A model generated the notes under the pieces. That model ran no database searches. It saw only the letters and a list, made by a program, of their open reading frames with translations, and was not told the origin of the DNA. A stretch of 64,000 bases of DNA from NCBI RefSeq assembly GCF_050624435.1, contig NC_134545.1:83029563-83093562 (forward strand), written 5' to 3'. The stretch is from Tenrec ecaudatus. Lineage: Eukaryota; Chordata; Mammalia; Afrosoricida; Tenrecidae. Made by a program: the position numbers and the translations under genes. Of the stretch, positions 12,167 through 24,059 are shown one piece after another; position 1 is the stretch's first letter, and every line of letters starts with the position of its first letter.

Positions 12167-12913
12167 TATCTCACATAGGTGAGGGACATTTTGTTTCAGG
12201 TGAAAATGTAAGCAGCATCCTGTCTGGATTAAAATACAATAGTTCATGAAAACATGGAGTACATAGAGCTCAAATGTAAACATAAGCTGATAAGGGGATT
12301 GATAAGATATACATTTACTAAAAACAGTTACAAAATTCCTAGATTTGGTGATGGGGGCAGCATGTACCTGTATAGAACAATGAAGAGAATGCCAGAGAGC
12401 TGTGATATTTGCTGACATTCAAAAGGAAGTCTCCCTACTTGAAGATGCTGAGTCCCCTTGGCCTAGCGGGACCAAGTGAAAGGACCCCTAGTTTTGCCTT
12501 TGGGTCTTTGGGAACCTTGCTGCCTCTACTGGGACACAGTCCCTGCTCTTTCTCTGTCTGACAAGGGCAGTAGGTCCTGGCAGTCCAACAGGTGTCAGCT
12601 CCACTGGGGAACCTTCTCTGGCCTCCAGAGCAGCCCTGCCTCTCCCAACACGTACTTGTACTGTGGCCCTTAACATCCTCAGGTTCCTCCGTCCTTGCCT
12701 GGAAGAGGTCTGGATGGCTCCAGAGTTTAGAGGCCCAACCTGCCCAGGGCACCTTGGCTGCAGCCTACTTCCAAGAGACCACAGCCCCGAAGACCCTAGG
12801 GGTTACCCTAGGGCACCTGACTTGGTTTTGGGGTTTATCCCTCCCTGGGCTGTGATGGACGATGGAAGGGATTGTGCCATTTGCCCCTGACCAGGTGGTC
12901 GACACTTCCCAGA

Positions 12914-13102
12914 CACCCAAACCCATTGTCATGTGGTCAATTCCAATTCACAAGGACCCCAGGGGAGAGTGCAGAACAGCCCCATGGGGTTTCCACGGCT
13001 GTCAACCGCAGGACAACACACTGCCACCTCTCTCCCAGGCAGCAACTGCCAGATTCTTTCTGCAGCTGAGCCTTTAACCACTGCGCCACCAGGACTCTTG
13101 GC
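12914..13102 (-). repeat. AfroSINE, minus orientation
   Basis: The plus strand starts at aaacccattgtcatgtggtc and ends taaccactgcgccaccagga. It belongs to the subfamily with cagccccatggggttt in the body and the gaaagatgtggca type core. Its middle is diverged. Confidence 0.75.
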
Positions 13103-13118
13103 TTGGTACCTAACTGAG

Positions 13119-13313
13119 ATCCTCACCACTTGATGCCAACTCGGAGTGACTCTACAGGACAGGGTAGAACTTCCCCGGTGGGTTTCTGAGATAGTAAACC
13201 TTCACCAGAGTAGAAAGTTCCCTCTTCTTCCCCTGAGAGCGGCTGGTGGTTTCGAACTGCTGGCCTTGCAGTGTGCCGCCCAGTGTGTACCCATGCTGCC
13301 AATGGAGCTCCTG
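13119..13313 (-). repeat. AfroSINE, minus orientation
   Basis: This is a near full-length copy just after the preceding SINE. Plus-strand landmarks are actctacaggacagggtaga and gctggtggtttcgaactgct. The head ends near gccaatggagctcctgg. Confidence 0.85.
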
Positions 13314-13938
13314 GCTCGACCCAAATTAGGGACAGATTTCATGTACTTTTTTTGAAGAAGTAACAAAGGAACCCTGAAGGGCTCATTTACATACTTTCCT
13401 TTCTCTCTGGGCTGGGGTCCTGCAGCTCTGAGGAAGCTCCCTGGAGGTTTCCAAGGGCCTTTATAGATTTCATTAAGGCACCAATTACTCTTCATCACAG
13501 TGGCTCATGGAGATGTTAGATAAGACTGGAATTATTGCTGAGCCTCACTGTCCTCCACCAGATCCCTTATCCCAACCTGACAAGAAGCCATTGATCAGTG
13601 CTAGTGTTTTCCATCCCCTCAAATGATCTATAGGACCATCTCCGAGCTAAGCCCAGGGAGTCAATATTGCGAGTCAGGCTTTGGGGGACGCTGAGGCCTC
13701 CTCGGTCCTTATCTACAAAGTCACTGCAGGAGGAAAGCTGGGCTGTGCGCTCACCTCCCACTCTCTGCTTTTCTTCTCATGCGTTTCTTTTAATATGTCT
13801 CCTGCTTCCCAGTAGAAGTTATACTGTGCGAGGTATCACAATGTCTTTCACTCATTGAACACGGGGCCCTTTGTCAGCCAGCAAACAGCATCACGTGCAT
13901 GGTGACAGTCCCCAGTTACTGAGCACTGTCTAGGAGAA

Positions 13939-14126
13939 GGAACCCTGGAGGCATAGGTTGGGCTGCTAACCTACAGACCAGCAGTTCTAATCCACCGGCT
14001 GCCCCGAGGTAGAAAGACGTGGTTTTCTAACCCAGGAAGGAGAGTCAGTCTCAGGACTCACACGTCCCTAGAGGTTCACTAAGAGTCGGCATCGACTCGG
14101 TGGCAGTGAGTTTTGTTTGTTTTCTG
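13939..14126 (+). repeat. AfroSINE, plus orientation
   Basis: It starts gaaccctggaggcatagg and continues to ccagcagttctaatccacc and gtcggcatcgactcggtggc. It has a T-rich tail (gttttgtttgttttc). Confidence 0.85.
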
Positions 14127-14215
14127 GTCAATGAAAAAGGCAAGGGGTAATTATTTTTTTTAATGATCTCATGGAATCTTTTACAATGCTCAAGAGAGGC
14201 AGCTGTTAGCAGCCC

Positions 14216-14311
14216 CTTGGGTTTCAGATGAGGATAGTGAGGTTTAGAAGCATCTATAAACTTTATCCAAGTGTCCCAGTCAGTAAGTGGTAGGCCTGGG
14301 ATTGGCACCGG
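14216..14311 (-). repeat. MIR SINE fragment (old)
   Basis: The plus strand reads tttcagatgaggatagtgag, then gtcagtaagtggtaggcctg, the reverse of the MIR core. It is strongly diverged. Confidence 0.45.
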
Positions 14312-14392
14312 TACCCCTTAACTCCATTCTTAGTTGGTCTCCCTCCCTTCATACGATTGCTGAAAATGCGTTGGGTTCCAAAGGCAAAGTAG

Positions 14393-14492
14393 TATTATTA
14401 TTGTAACTTTACTGCTGAGATGGGTCAGAGAGGTTAAGTGGCTTGGACAAGGTCACATAGTTAAGCAGTGGCTCAAATTCAGGCCTTTTGCC
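14393..14492 (-). repeat. MIR SINE fragment (old)
   Basis: The plus strand reads agagaggttaagtggcttgg, then acaaggtcacatagttaagc, a good match to the reversed MIR core. It lies just beyond the previous MIR fragment but is a separate match to the same core. Confidence 0.6.
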
Positions 14493-16019
14493 ACCTCTTG
14501 CCACTAATCCTGTTGTCTCTTCAATTCCAGATGGTACTCACCAGGATCATGTTTCCGTCTTTGAAAACCTTTCTTATCATGCTTCCATCACATCTGCGAC
14601 CTCCTCTCTGGCCTGTGGCTTTTCAAACCAAATGCTAAATGATCCAGCCTACGTTGAACTGTTTCTCTTAATTCCCTAGCTTGCTTGAGCTGCTGAGGGC
14701 TTTAAACTATCCAAATATTGGGACAAGTGTGTTCTATCACCCTCTGGTTTTCTAAAGCCTGAGATGCTTTCCAATTCTCCAAACGTGTTTTCTTGATCTT
14801 GCGCGTGATTTCAAATGGGATTCAACATCTCAATCTGAACTCACGCCCTCTGCTTCCCAGGTCTCCATGGGAGCCTCTTGGCCCGGTCACCCCCTCTCCT
14901 CCACCTGTCCATAACCTCTGGTATCCCTGTTTGATGACTCTTGAGACCCCGGGATAAATAAGCAAGGTTTCAAGTGTCCTGAGGTTTAGGGACGTAAGTG
15001 TAAGTGAACATGCCCTTTAGCAATCTTGGAGGTCATAATCTGAGGTGGACTTTCATGGGAGCAGTGTCAGGGGACCCGGTGGCCTCTCCAGAGTGGCTGG
15101 GGAGCTGATGTCTGGGTCAGGCTGGCCTATTGGGGGGTTTGAGGAAGAGGCCAAGGGACTTTCGAGATGAATCAGCACAACTTCCTGCAGGCACCGTGAG
15201 AAAGTTCTCCGCCTTCTTCCCATCTATAAGCTAAGGGGTGAGGGAATGAATATTTTTCAGTCTCACAGCTACCCTGAGGACGAGTTTAATGCCAACTCTG
15301 GCGGGTTCATGCTTAGAGATCTGACCATGACATCTCCTGTCCAAAATGCCCAGTGGCCCCCCACTGACCTGAGAGGCGTCCAAGGTCCTCACAAGACCCT
15401 CATAAGCAGGCCTTTAGCTAAGTCTGCAGGCCCCATGAGGCTGGCTCCTGCTCCTATCCATCCCACCACCCACTAATCACTACCTCTTTCTATTTTATGC
15501 TGCCCCACCCCGCACCCACGGCCCATCTTCCCAGGCTTCTAATCTCAGGACTTTGGTAGAAGTTGTTCCCTCTCCCTAAAGGCCTCTCTGCACCTTCTCC
15601 CCCTTGCAGTTCCCTTCACCTGCTGAAGTCCCTACTGGTCCTTGGGGTCAGGGGCAGGCAGGCACCTGCAAGGTGCTCCTTGTCCCCCAGGACGTCTCTT
15701 CCCATCTCGGTGACTGCTGCGCTCTTTACACCTTCTATAGAGAGGAAGACCAGGTGTGGTCCTGTCCACGAACTCACAGGCTAGGCCCTCAGCAAGAGGT
15801 CGCTTTGGCGAAGTCCTGGATAGAAACAGGTGGGCGCAGAGGAACCGTCTCCCAAGAGGAAAAAGAGTGAGGCCAGTAAGGCCAGAGACTTGAGCATTAA
15901 CGGGGCAGGTGTGGACACGCAGGCCTGGTCTTCTTTCTGCCACAGGCCCAGAGGGTGAGAGTGATCGGAAAGGCGAGAGAGGGTGAGCAGGCATCTCTCC
16001 CTGTGACCCCACTTTGCAC

Positions 16020-16480
16020 CGCTGGACCCATGTGCCCCGCGGGCGCCACTAGAGAGCGCGCTTGTTCTACAGAACGGGGACCGCCAGCGCACCGCGCGGG
16101 GCTCCGGGGGAGCGGACGCGGCTGCCCCGAGCCCCGCGTGCCCTGCGCTCGGCCTCCCGAGGAGCAACAACCACAACCGGCAAATCCTGGCAAAAACGCG
16201 GTGCGGCCTCCTTGGCGCGGGGCCCCTCGGGAAGGTTGCCTCCCATCGGGAGGACCTGTGAGGCCGGCGGCCAGGCTGCAGCTCTTCCCCGACCCCGCGC
16301 AGGTGCGCGGCTGGCGGCTCCAGGCTCGCTAGCTCTCTGGCTCTCCAGGGCCCCGCGTCCCTGGCTGTCCCCGGGATCACCGGACAGCCGCGCACCTGTG
16401 AGCATCTTGCCGGCCTGGGGTCAGCGCTGGCCCTGGAGGCGCCCTCGTGCGTCTAGGTCAGGAAGGAGCTGGGCCAGCTG
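16020..16480. promoter_or_regulatory. Intronic CpG island
   Basis: About 45 CpG dinucleotides fall within roughly 430 bp by eye count, in sequence that is roughly two-thirds G+C. CpG is nearly absent from the neighbouring kilobases. The island sits inside the last HPSE2 intron, far from the HPSE2 promoter, which must lie well to the right of the window. It could be an internal promoter, an enhancer or an insulator. The 204-codon minus-strand frame across it (15781-16395) is a by-product of high G+C and has no recognisable protein similarity. Confidence 0.65.
16046..16059 (+). promoter_or_regulatory. CTCF-like motif
   Basis: The sequence CCACTAGAGAGCGC fits the CTCF core (CCACNAGRGGGCGC) with one clear departure. 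It lies at the edge of the CpG island. Confidence 0.4.
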
Positions 16481-16576
16481 AGCGCCTGCAGGAGTCCTGA
16501 GAGGCTTGGCGGATCCCCCACCCTGTGTCTAGATCGGCTGACACCCGAGTGGGGAGGTCAGGAATGCCCCACAGGG

Positions 16577-16590
16577 AGCGCCACCTGGAG
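16577..16590 (-). promoter_or_regulatory. CTCF-like motif
   Basis: The plus strand reads AGCGCCACCTGGAG, the reversed CTCF core with a strong GCGCCACCTGG centre. It lies about 100 bp beyond the CpG island. Confidence 0.4.
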
Positions 16591-16651
16591 ATGAGGACTG
16601 GGCAGGAGTGGTCCTTGCAGGTCAGTCTCCTGGTCCCCAGGCCTGACTGGG

Positions 16652-16666
16652 GCAAAAGGTGGCGCC
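16652..16666 (+). promoter_or_regulatory. CTCF-like motif
   Basis: GCAAAAGGTGGCGCC carries the AGGTGGCGC core of a CTCF site. It is the third such motif within about 620 bp, opposite in orientation to the one at 16577. Confidence 0.35.
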
Positions 16667-17225
16667 CCTCTAAGGATGCTAATGTCCCTCTGTGGGCAGC
16701 CTCTGTCTAAGGGGTGTGGGGAGGACCATTTCCTCTCACCCAGGACCCGAAGCTTCCTGACTGCCCGCTTTTCTCTCCACCTGGAATCTGGCAGACTGGG
16801 CCACGAAGTCTATTCTGGCCCCGGAAGGCTAAAGAGAGGCCACCCCCACAAGCCTCTCTTGCTGGTCCCTGCTGGAAGAGAGGCGGGCGCCCGCCCTTTC
16901 TTTGTAAAGTCCTGTCCTCTCCACCCTATTTCAGCTGCTTGCTCCGACCATGTCCCTGCTAGATGGAAACGTTGGCATTCCTTCATTCTGCCTGTGGCAA
17001 CGGTTCACATGCCACTGCTGGTTGAGGTCAAGTCAACCTAGATTTCAGTCAGCCTCTGTCCCAAGTGGCTCTGGGGACATGCCAAACCCGTCCTCTCTTT
17101 GTTAAGGAGGAGCTAGAGAGCAAAGGGAGAGAAAAAATGGAGACAAAAGCGTATGTTCTCCTTAAAGGAAAACCAAGCGCACTGCCACGAAGGGGAGTCC
17201 AGCTCATGCTTGTGTTGCGTCCTGA

Positions 17226-17307
17226 GGCTGTGGATCATCTGGTAGGTTCAAACTGCTGACCTTGTGGTTAGCAGCTCAGCATGTGACCCACCAGCCACCA
17301 GGGCCCC
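17226..17307 (-). repeat. AfroSINE fragment (head only)
   Basis: The plus strand reads ggttcaaactgctgaccttg, then gtgacccaccagccaccag, the reversed SINE head. The rest of the element is missing or unrecognisable. Confidence 0.6.
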
Positions 17308-17777
17308 CACATGCTTTCCTTAACACGCCCGCTGGAAGCGCCTAGCCCCTGAAAGGCCTTTCTCCCTTCTCCCTACCCTCTAAGAGGCTTTGTTCAGCAA
17401 TGAGGGACTGTGATCTGCTTCCCGATGAAGAGCGTGAGGAAACAGGAGTTCTCTCCTACACAGGCAGAGCTGGTGACTTCTACAGGCAAGTAGTTAGAGC
17501 TATGCGTGTTCCTTGAGTGAGGGTAAGGCAAAAAGAATGGCCCCTGGGGTCCCAGTTCATACATGTATGAGCTTCCTCCCCAAACACGTTTCAATATGTC
17601 TTGGTGGTCAGTGATGGCTGCAGCCACATTCTCCCATAATGAACTGCCCTACTCTGGTTAGGGTGTCTCCCATCAAAAGGTCAAATGGAAACAATGGCTT
17701 CCCAGGGGTCTGCTGAGTCAGTTACATTCAAGGCAGGGAGATCAACTCAGAAAGTTCTAGTGACTTTTTTTTTTTGT

Positions 17778-17838
17778 AGTGGTGGTGGTGGTGGTGGTGG
17801 TGGTGGTGGTAGTGTGTGTGTGTGTGTGTGTGTGTGTG
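17778..17838. repeat. (TGG)n then (TG)n microsatellite
   Basis: About eleven TGG/GGT units (17778-17810) run straight into about fourteen TG units. The compound array has a T tract at its left edge. Confidence 0.95.
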
Positions 17839-18239
17839 GCAGATTCCATGGGGGATAATCTTGCTAGATTTTCTCAGTGGATTGAGAACAATTCCAGGGG
17901 CTTCTAATGAGGGAGTTTGAAGCACAACAGAACCCCGCATCAGCGAGAAAACGACCAGGAAACTTGTGCCAAGGAAGCTTTTCCATCCAGAACTTGCACC
18001 TGCGCAGCCACAGAGGAGAGCAAAGACTGTCCAATGAGTCTGTGGTTGGGTAATCTTACTGCATCCACTCGACAGCCCTGATCATGCCCCCCCTCCCCCG
18101 GACTTCTTTCTATCTCCCCAAGACAAAGAACATATCACAGGACCATGACTGGGGTCCTGGAGGACACCAGCACTGCCATCTTGTCCTGGTGTAAATTGAA
18201 AATGGCAGACCTCTTTGGGAACTGCCAGCAATAGCAAGC

Positions 18240-18360
18240 AAACCAAATCCACCGCTGTGGAGTCAATTCCAACTCATAGAGACTAGTGATACTGTTCTGA
18301 TAGGGCAAGTCTTTATCGTTCGCGGCCCCATACCTCACCTGCCGCACGAGGACTCCTCCA
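18240..18360 (-). repeat. AfroSINE, internally deleted
   Basis: The plus strand has ctgtggagtcaattccaact, then catagagac. The middle is lost and the head (gaggactcc) is present. It is shorter than the usual length of about 190 bp. Confidence 0.6.
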
Positions 18361-19015
18361 GAGAAGGGTCAGAGAGATGGAAAACCACATTCAGACATGA
18401 AAGACAAGTCGAGAAATCATAGCTTCACATGGTGATCCATAAGGGTTTCTACAATTTTGAACTCAAACCCTCTGACTTCTCTTTTGTGGTTATATTTGGG
18501 GAGGAGGGCACGTGTCGATCTGCATTCTATCCAAGTCCGTGTAAGAACAGTTCAAGCCATAAAAAGAAATCTACCATGTGCTTCCAATGGCTTCAAATGA
18601 CTTAGCACGCTCGGCAGACAACAACGAGATCCCAGTGAAATAACCTGGCTTTACACCGAGACTGCTAACTTCCAACAGATCAGAGAAGCATCTGGGGGAA
18701 GTTTGGGAAGAAAACGTGATTCTGCGGCCATCTCAAAGCTCCGGGTGAGAGAAATATCACATCAAACCACAGGACACAACAGGAAGCAGCTATGAAAACC
18801 ATGGAGGCTTTAGTACATGGTTAACCCCATTCCCGTGCCATTGTAAAGAACGCACACCAGGATCGCCAACACACACAGGTGGCATTTCAGACACTACTCA
18901 TATCCCTGACTCATGACCATGTTCTCTGCATTTACAAATGTAATTATAGCAGACCGATTCCTTGTCCTCTTAAATAGGAAGCATGCAAATGTGTGTTAAG
19001 ACCCATCATCATGTT

Positions 19016-19018
<3 letters not shown>

Positions 19019-19072
<54 letters not shown>
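19019..19072. repeat. (GA)n microsatellite
   Basis: A pure run of 27 GA units, long enough to be variable between individuals. Confidence 0.97.
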
Positions 19073-19074
<2 letters not shown>

Positions 19075-20764
19075 AGAGGGACCATCCAACATTGCAGCTT
19101 GGATTTCAAGGTCTTCTGCAGTCTGGCCCCAGTCTATTTTTGAGGCCTTTCCCATCACCCCACAAAGCACCCTCTAAACCAGTCCCCTGAGAGGATTTAC
19201 CACCCTGCCTCAAAGCAACGGTGCCTTGGAGTTTTGCACTCCCAGACCTTCAGTAAGCTCATCTTTTTGCTTGATAGCTCAGCCCATGCAGCATTCCCTG
19301 GAAGCCTGGCTCATCCTTCAAGCTCTGGCACAGTGTCTCCTAGCTCCAGTCTCTTCGCTCCTATCAGACCTCACCTCTCCCTTCCTTACACTTGCACCCT
19401 CCTCTCCCTGCCACTCGGTGGTTTGTCTTGTGTCAGTGGTAATATAGCTCTTGAGGGAGGGACCAGGTTTGCCCATCCCTAAATACAGGACTCAGGAAGA
19501 GGCAGCGTGGGACCAGAAGCATCTCCTTTAAAGGCATGTGCAGGCAGGACAAAGGGAGTCAGATACGAGGGCATGTGTGTGCAGATGTGTGTGCATATGT
19601 GAGAGCCTGGGTGCACAAGGGCATGGACACACTGTCAATATATAAGAAAAGCATGAGCTAGAGCCCATAACCCACCCCTAAATTTAGTTCCAGTAAGATA
19701 TAATCGCAGCCCCCTGCATGCCTGTTCAAGTATGCTAAACCCATGGGCAAAGGACTTGGTTCTTATAAGACCAGGTGGTTAGCATGGCCTCACAAGGGGT
19801 GTAAAAGACGATCTGCCACATAGGATACGTTCTGTGCCAGATATCAAAGTGTGACTATCTGGTGACTCTGATTGCTAACAAAAAGTAAGCAGAGAAGATG
19901 TCGTCTGCGGAGGGCCTGCAGGGGAGTAGCAGTTGGTCCACAGTTCGGTGTCGCAGGCCCCTGGTCTGGGACGAGCCACATCCTGCCACCATGAGCTGCC
20001 ATCTGATGCCTGCTATCTAAACCATCTTGATTCAGGGCCCTGGCCCAGCCTTAGGGATGCATTCGCTTAGGGCTTTGTAGTCCCCCGGGCCTTCCATGTG
20101 GCCCGTCCAATGTACAGCCTCTGGAGTGTGTGGGGAAGGAGAGGAGAGGACGCGGGCCATTTCTTCTCGGCCCTCCAGGACTGCCCACGTACGTGTTCCT
20201 CTGCCTTCGGCTTCGAAGCAAACACTAGCTTTCCCCCAAAGCATTCCTTTGGTCAGGGACAGAATGGACCCCCCTGCCCACATGGAGGGCCCTCAGGCAG
20301 GTGGGACCATGAAGGGCAGAGCGCAGCCTGGAGGGACAGCTGTGCAGAGTGGGTCCAGCTGCTCCGAGTGAGCTGGGAGAAAACGCATTCCGGAGCAAAG
20401 GCATTCTGGAGCTGAGAACAAACGAACACTCTGGGAAAAATAGCAGCGAAGTCCCTGGATTCCTACACATCTTGGTGTAAGATGTCGAGCCGGTGTCAAC
20501 TATAAAAGTGTGTCAGAGTCCTCTAATCTGCGCCCTGATCTGTACATTACTAATCTGGCAGTTTGAAATCGAGCAAACAATAGAACCTCTGGGAGCCGGC
20601 TCTCCTCTTTCACTCGGTCAGAACTCTCAGGGGCTTCGGGCATGTTCACACCTTTGCCCAAATGGCCTGGTGGCTGCACGCAGTGCACAATCGGCGGGAA
20701 ATCAGAGATGCAAATCAGCGGGGCTCTGCTTCCAGCGGTTTATAGAGGGACAGGGGTGCTCTGC

Positions 20765-20915
20765 CACGGCCACATATTTGAATCCCCGGGGGAGCTTTAA
20801 AAACACTGGGGCCTGGGGCCAAGCCCAGAGATGGGGTTTAATTGGTCTGGGGTGCGGCTCGGGCATTGGGGTTTTTAAAGCTCCCCAGGTGATTCCAAAG
20901 TGCAGCCAAGGTTGA
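20765..20915 (+). mobile_element. MER5A-like hAT fragment (old Charlie relative)
   Basis: Recognisable pieces are gagctttaaaaacactgggg, ggtttaattggtctggggtg and agctccccaggtgattccaa, in MER5A order. This is an ancient eutherian nonautonomous hAT, unrelated in age to the younger hAT copies at 3.4, 22.2 and 51.6 kb. Confidence 0.7.
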
Positions 20916-21170
20916 GGCCCAAGGGCTGCAGAAGGGCTGGGAATTCATTTGCAGCTGGGGGCGGAGGGGAAACATCTCTTTCTAACCAGTACATTCTGGA
21001 CTTATTTTGAACCAAAGGAACCACATTTTTTTATCTAGCAGGGAAGATGTGGACTTTTCAAGGGCCAATTGTTGAGTAGACCAAGAGGAGTGTATTTTGC
21101 TATGAAATTATTTTCGGACTGTTTGTTTGCTCCCTCCCCCTGTAACCCGCCTCAGATTGTACACACCTAA

Positions 21171-21366
21171 GAGCCCTGGGGCCATAGTGAGTTCCACGTT
21201 GGACTGCTAACTGCAGGGTTAGTAGTTTGAAACCACCAACCGCTCTGCAGGACAAAGGTGAGGCTTTCTACTCCCATAAAGATGTACAGTCTCGGAGCTG
21301 CTCCACACTGACCTAGAGGGTCATCGTGAGTGGAATCGACCCGATGGCCGTGAGCTTGGCTTTGGG
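21171..21366 (+). repeat. AfroSINE, plus orientation
   Basis: It starts gagccctggggccatagtg, then ttagtagtttgaaaccacca and gagtggaatcgacccgatgg. It is near full length. Confidence 0.85.
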
Positions 21367-21883
21367 GCTCGTACCTTGGTGAGGTGAGCTCCCCAGAAGG
21401 TGTGCGCAGCACACAGGTGAACAAAGACCCACGTCAGATGATGAATTCACAGTAACAGATTTTCTGTGTTTAAAGCTGAAAGGAAAACTCCCCCGCCCCT
21501 CTCAGCCCCTTTGCGATAGGTAAATTCGCAAATGGCATTTAGATTTCTCTCAGCTCCTGGGCTGTGGCTCAGATAGCTCCCCACCAGGAGCAGTTCGAGG
21601 TTCCTTCCGGAAAGAAGAGTGAGGGAAATGAAGAATCTATTATTCAGTAAACTCTGCCCCACCTCAGCTGTTGATAGCTACACAAATACCCTCAAATACA
21701 TTGGTTACCACCACTCTGTCATTATGAGAAGCAAACTCACGGGTCAGCACAAGGACTGCATGAGCCTGAATGCCTCTAGTCTCAACAAACATCCTTGCAT
21801 TTTAATGGAAGCTTCCGCCACATCACTACTTGTATTTCTGCTTTTCTCTTGATTTCCCCGGAACCTAGAGTCAGAGGACTATT

Positions 21884-22135
21884 GTAACTACCAGATAGGG
21901 CAAAATATGACAAACTAACAATCTATAAATTATCAAGGGCTCATGAGGGAGGGGGGAGCGGGGAGGGAGGGGGGGGGAAGGACCTGATGCAAAGGGCTTA
22001 AGTGGAGAGCAAATGCTTTGAAAATGATTAGGGCAAAGAATGTACGGATGTGCTTTATACAATTGATGTATGTATATGTATGGATTGTGATAAGAGTTGT
22101 ATGAGCCCCTAATAAAATGTTAAAAAATATGCTTA
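21884..22135 (+). mobile_element. L1 3' UTR end, afrotherian type
   Basis: The stretch contains a G-rich run (gggaggggggagcggggagg at about 21948), then tgatgtatgtatatgtatgg, ttgtatgagcccctaataaa and an A-rich tail. The order of a poly-purine tract followed by AATAAA and an A tail is typical of L1 3' UTRs. I take the wording to be afrotherian or tenrec L1 from memory. ORF2 is absent, so it is strongly 5'-truncated. Confidence 0.6.
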
Positions 22136-22163
22136 CAGGCATTTATAGTCCTATTTGTGATAG

Positions 22164-22351
22164 CGGTGGGTCTCACCCTTCCTAACGCTGCGCCCCGTGA
22201 ATACAGCGCCTCATGTGGTGGTAACCCCCAACCATACAATTATTTTCATTGCTACTTCCTGTCATTTTTCTACTGTTATGAATCAAGTGACCCCTGTGAA
22301 AGGGTTGCCCGACCCCCAAAGGGGTCGTGACCCACAAGTTGAGAACTGCTG
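22164..22351 (+). mobile_element. Nonautonomous hAT (URR1/OposCharlie-like)
   Basis: This is a 188-bp MITE. Its left end is cggtgggtctcacccttcct and its right end reads acccacaagttgagaactgc plus tg. The flanks tgtgatag (22156-22163) and tgttatag (22352-22359) match at 7 of 8, a convincing hAT target duplication. It is the same family as the element at 3415-3610, in the opposite orientation. Confidence 0.85.
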
Positions 22352-24059
22352 TGTTATAGGGTCTACTTTAATCCTCCTTAACGGCTACACCAACTTGACC
22401 TTAACTGCCACACCAACTTGAATGCTATTGTTTAAATGGAGGGGTGGTTTCTGGCTTACTCCAAGTTAGCTCAGAAACCACCTCAGCCCCAGGACCTGTC
22501 TGCCACTTGGTGCTCCAAGCCTCTGCCCCTTGCCTGCCTGCCTGACAATCTCTGAGTGACCTTTCAAAGGGCTGAAGATGACGTGGCACCAGCAGCCCCC
22601 CCCCCCTTATTTTTTTTACTTCAGGTGTAAAGGACTTCATACCAAGTCTTGTTTTTAGAAGGAAAAAAAGAGAAAAGATCCCATTCCTTTCCTAACGCGT
22701 CAAAGCCGGCAGCACTTGAAGCTCGGAGCGTGCTGAACGGTTTCCTTACGAGCTCTCGGCGACTTCCCTACCACAAAAGGCAAAGCTCCTTAGCTCTCAT
22801 TATAAAGGAGAACACATGCAACAGGGAGGAAAAAATATTATAAAAATGAAACAAAAAAGAAATGAGAAGAAAGCCAGGAAGCCCATTGATCATCAGGAAT
22901 GTCTATCCACCCATATATAAATATGTACAGATGCATATAATGTGTGTATTTATATATACATATACAAGTGGAATGGAAGAAATCATAAAAGCTGAATAGA
23001 TACAAGTATATAAAAAGTAAACACTTCTATATGTCAAGATCAGACCCTGCAAATGAAAGCCTTGGAAAAATAGCAAACAAAGTGCCAGAGAAAATATTTT
23101 GAAAGTATATGGTATTTTGATGGCAAAGGGAACCTCTCCTGAAAGTAGAGAAAGTGCATAAAGCATTATGGGAGCACACTAACATCTCAACAGGAAAATG
23201 AGCAAAGGACAGAAAATACATAAACTATGAGTGCTAAGAAACCGTTCCAACCTCACTAAGAATCCAAGATATAAGCTAAAATAAAAATACTATTTTTCAT
23301 TATGAGGTTCTAAAATTTAAAAATATTATTTTCTATGTTGGTGATTTCATTGTAATAGTGCAAGGTTCACATTCCCTGCTTCTTCTCAGACCTTTTGGAC
23401 TATGTTTGTCTGCAGGAAGAATGTGGAACAAATAATTCGAAGAGATGAAGTCCTATAACTCAATGTATTCCAGTGCGATCAACTTGATGAATCATCTGAA
23501 GATTGGTCTAATTGTTTGTGGACTGGGTGAAGGAGTTGAGTATATTTAGTTTAAAGACTAGACCTCTGAAGGGAGATAGGAAAATGTTATTATGAAGATG
23601 AAGGTATACATTTATTCTGCTAATATTTTCTAAAGCAAAAGTAGGAATGGCGAGGACACCATCTTGGGCCTTAGATTGGGAGGCTCTTAGAGTCTTCAGA
23701 ACATTCAGAGTTGCCCAGATGGGAGAGGAGCAATCCCATCAGACCTAAGTCGAAAAGTTTTCAGTCAGGGACACTGTAGAGGAAGATTGGTGACTTGTCA
23801 GGACAGTTCGAATTTATCTCTCTTTAAAGTCATCTTTAACAACTACAGTGGAGAGGTTTATTATAAGAAGAAATCAATTCTAAATAACTCCAAGGAGTAT
23901 AAACCTGTAGGGAAGAGAGTTGGTTGAGCAGAGTTAAACAAAGGAAAACAAAACACTATCGAAGCACCAACTAATATCACCAGTGTAGAGCATGAACACT
24001 CAGCGCAGCTTCGGTCTATTACGATAAGCAGAATAATGCCTCCTTCTCCGAGAGATCAT

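Noticed and set aside
15781..16395. 204-codon open frame on the minus strand, the longest in the window
   Set aside because: It spans the CpG island, where stop codons are rare because of high G+C. Its composition is Arg/Pro/Gly/Ala-rich with no domain, and overlapping frames on both strands are equally open.
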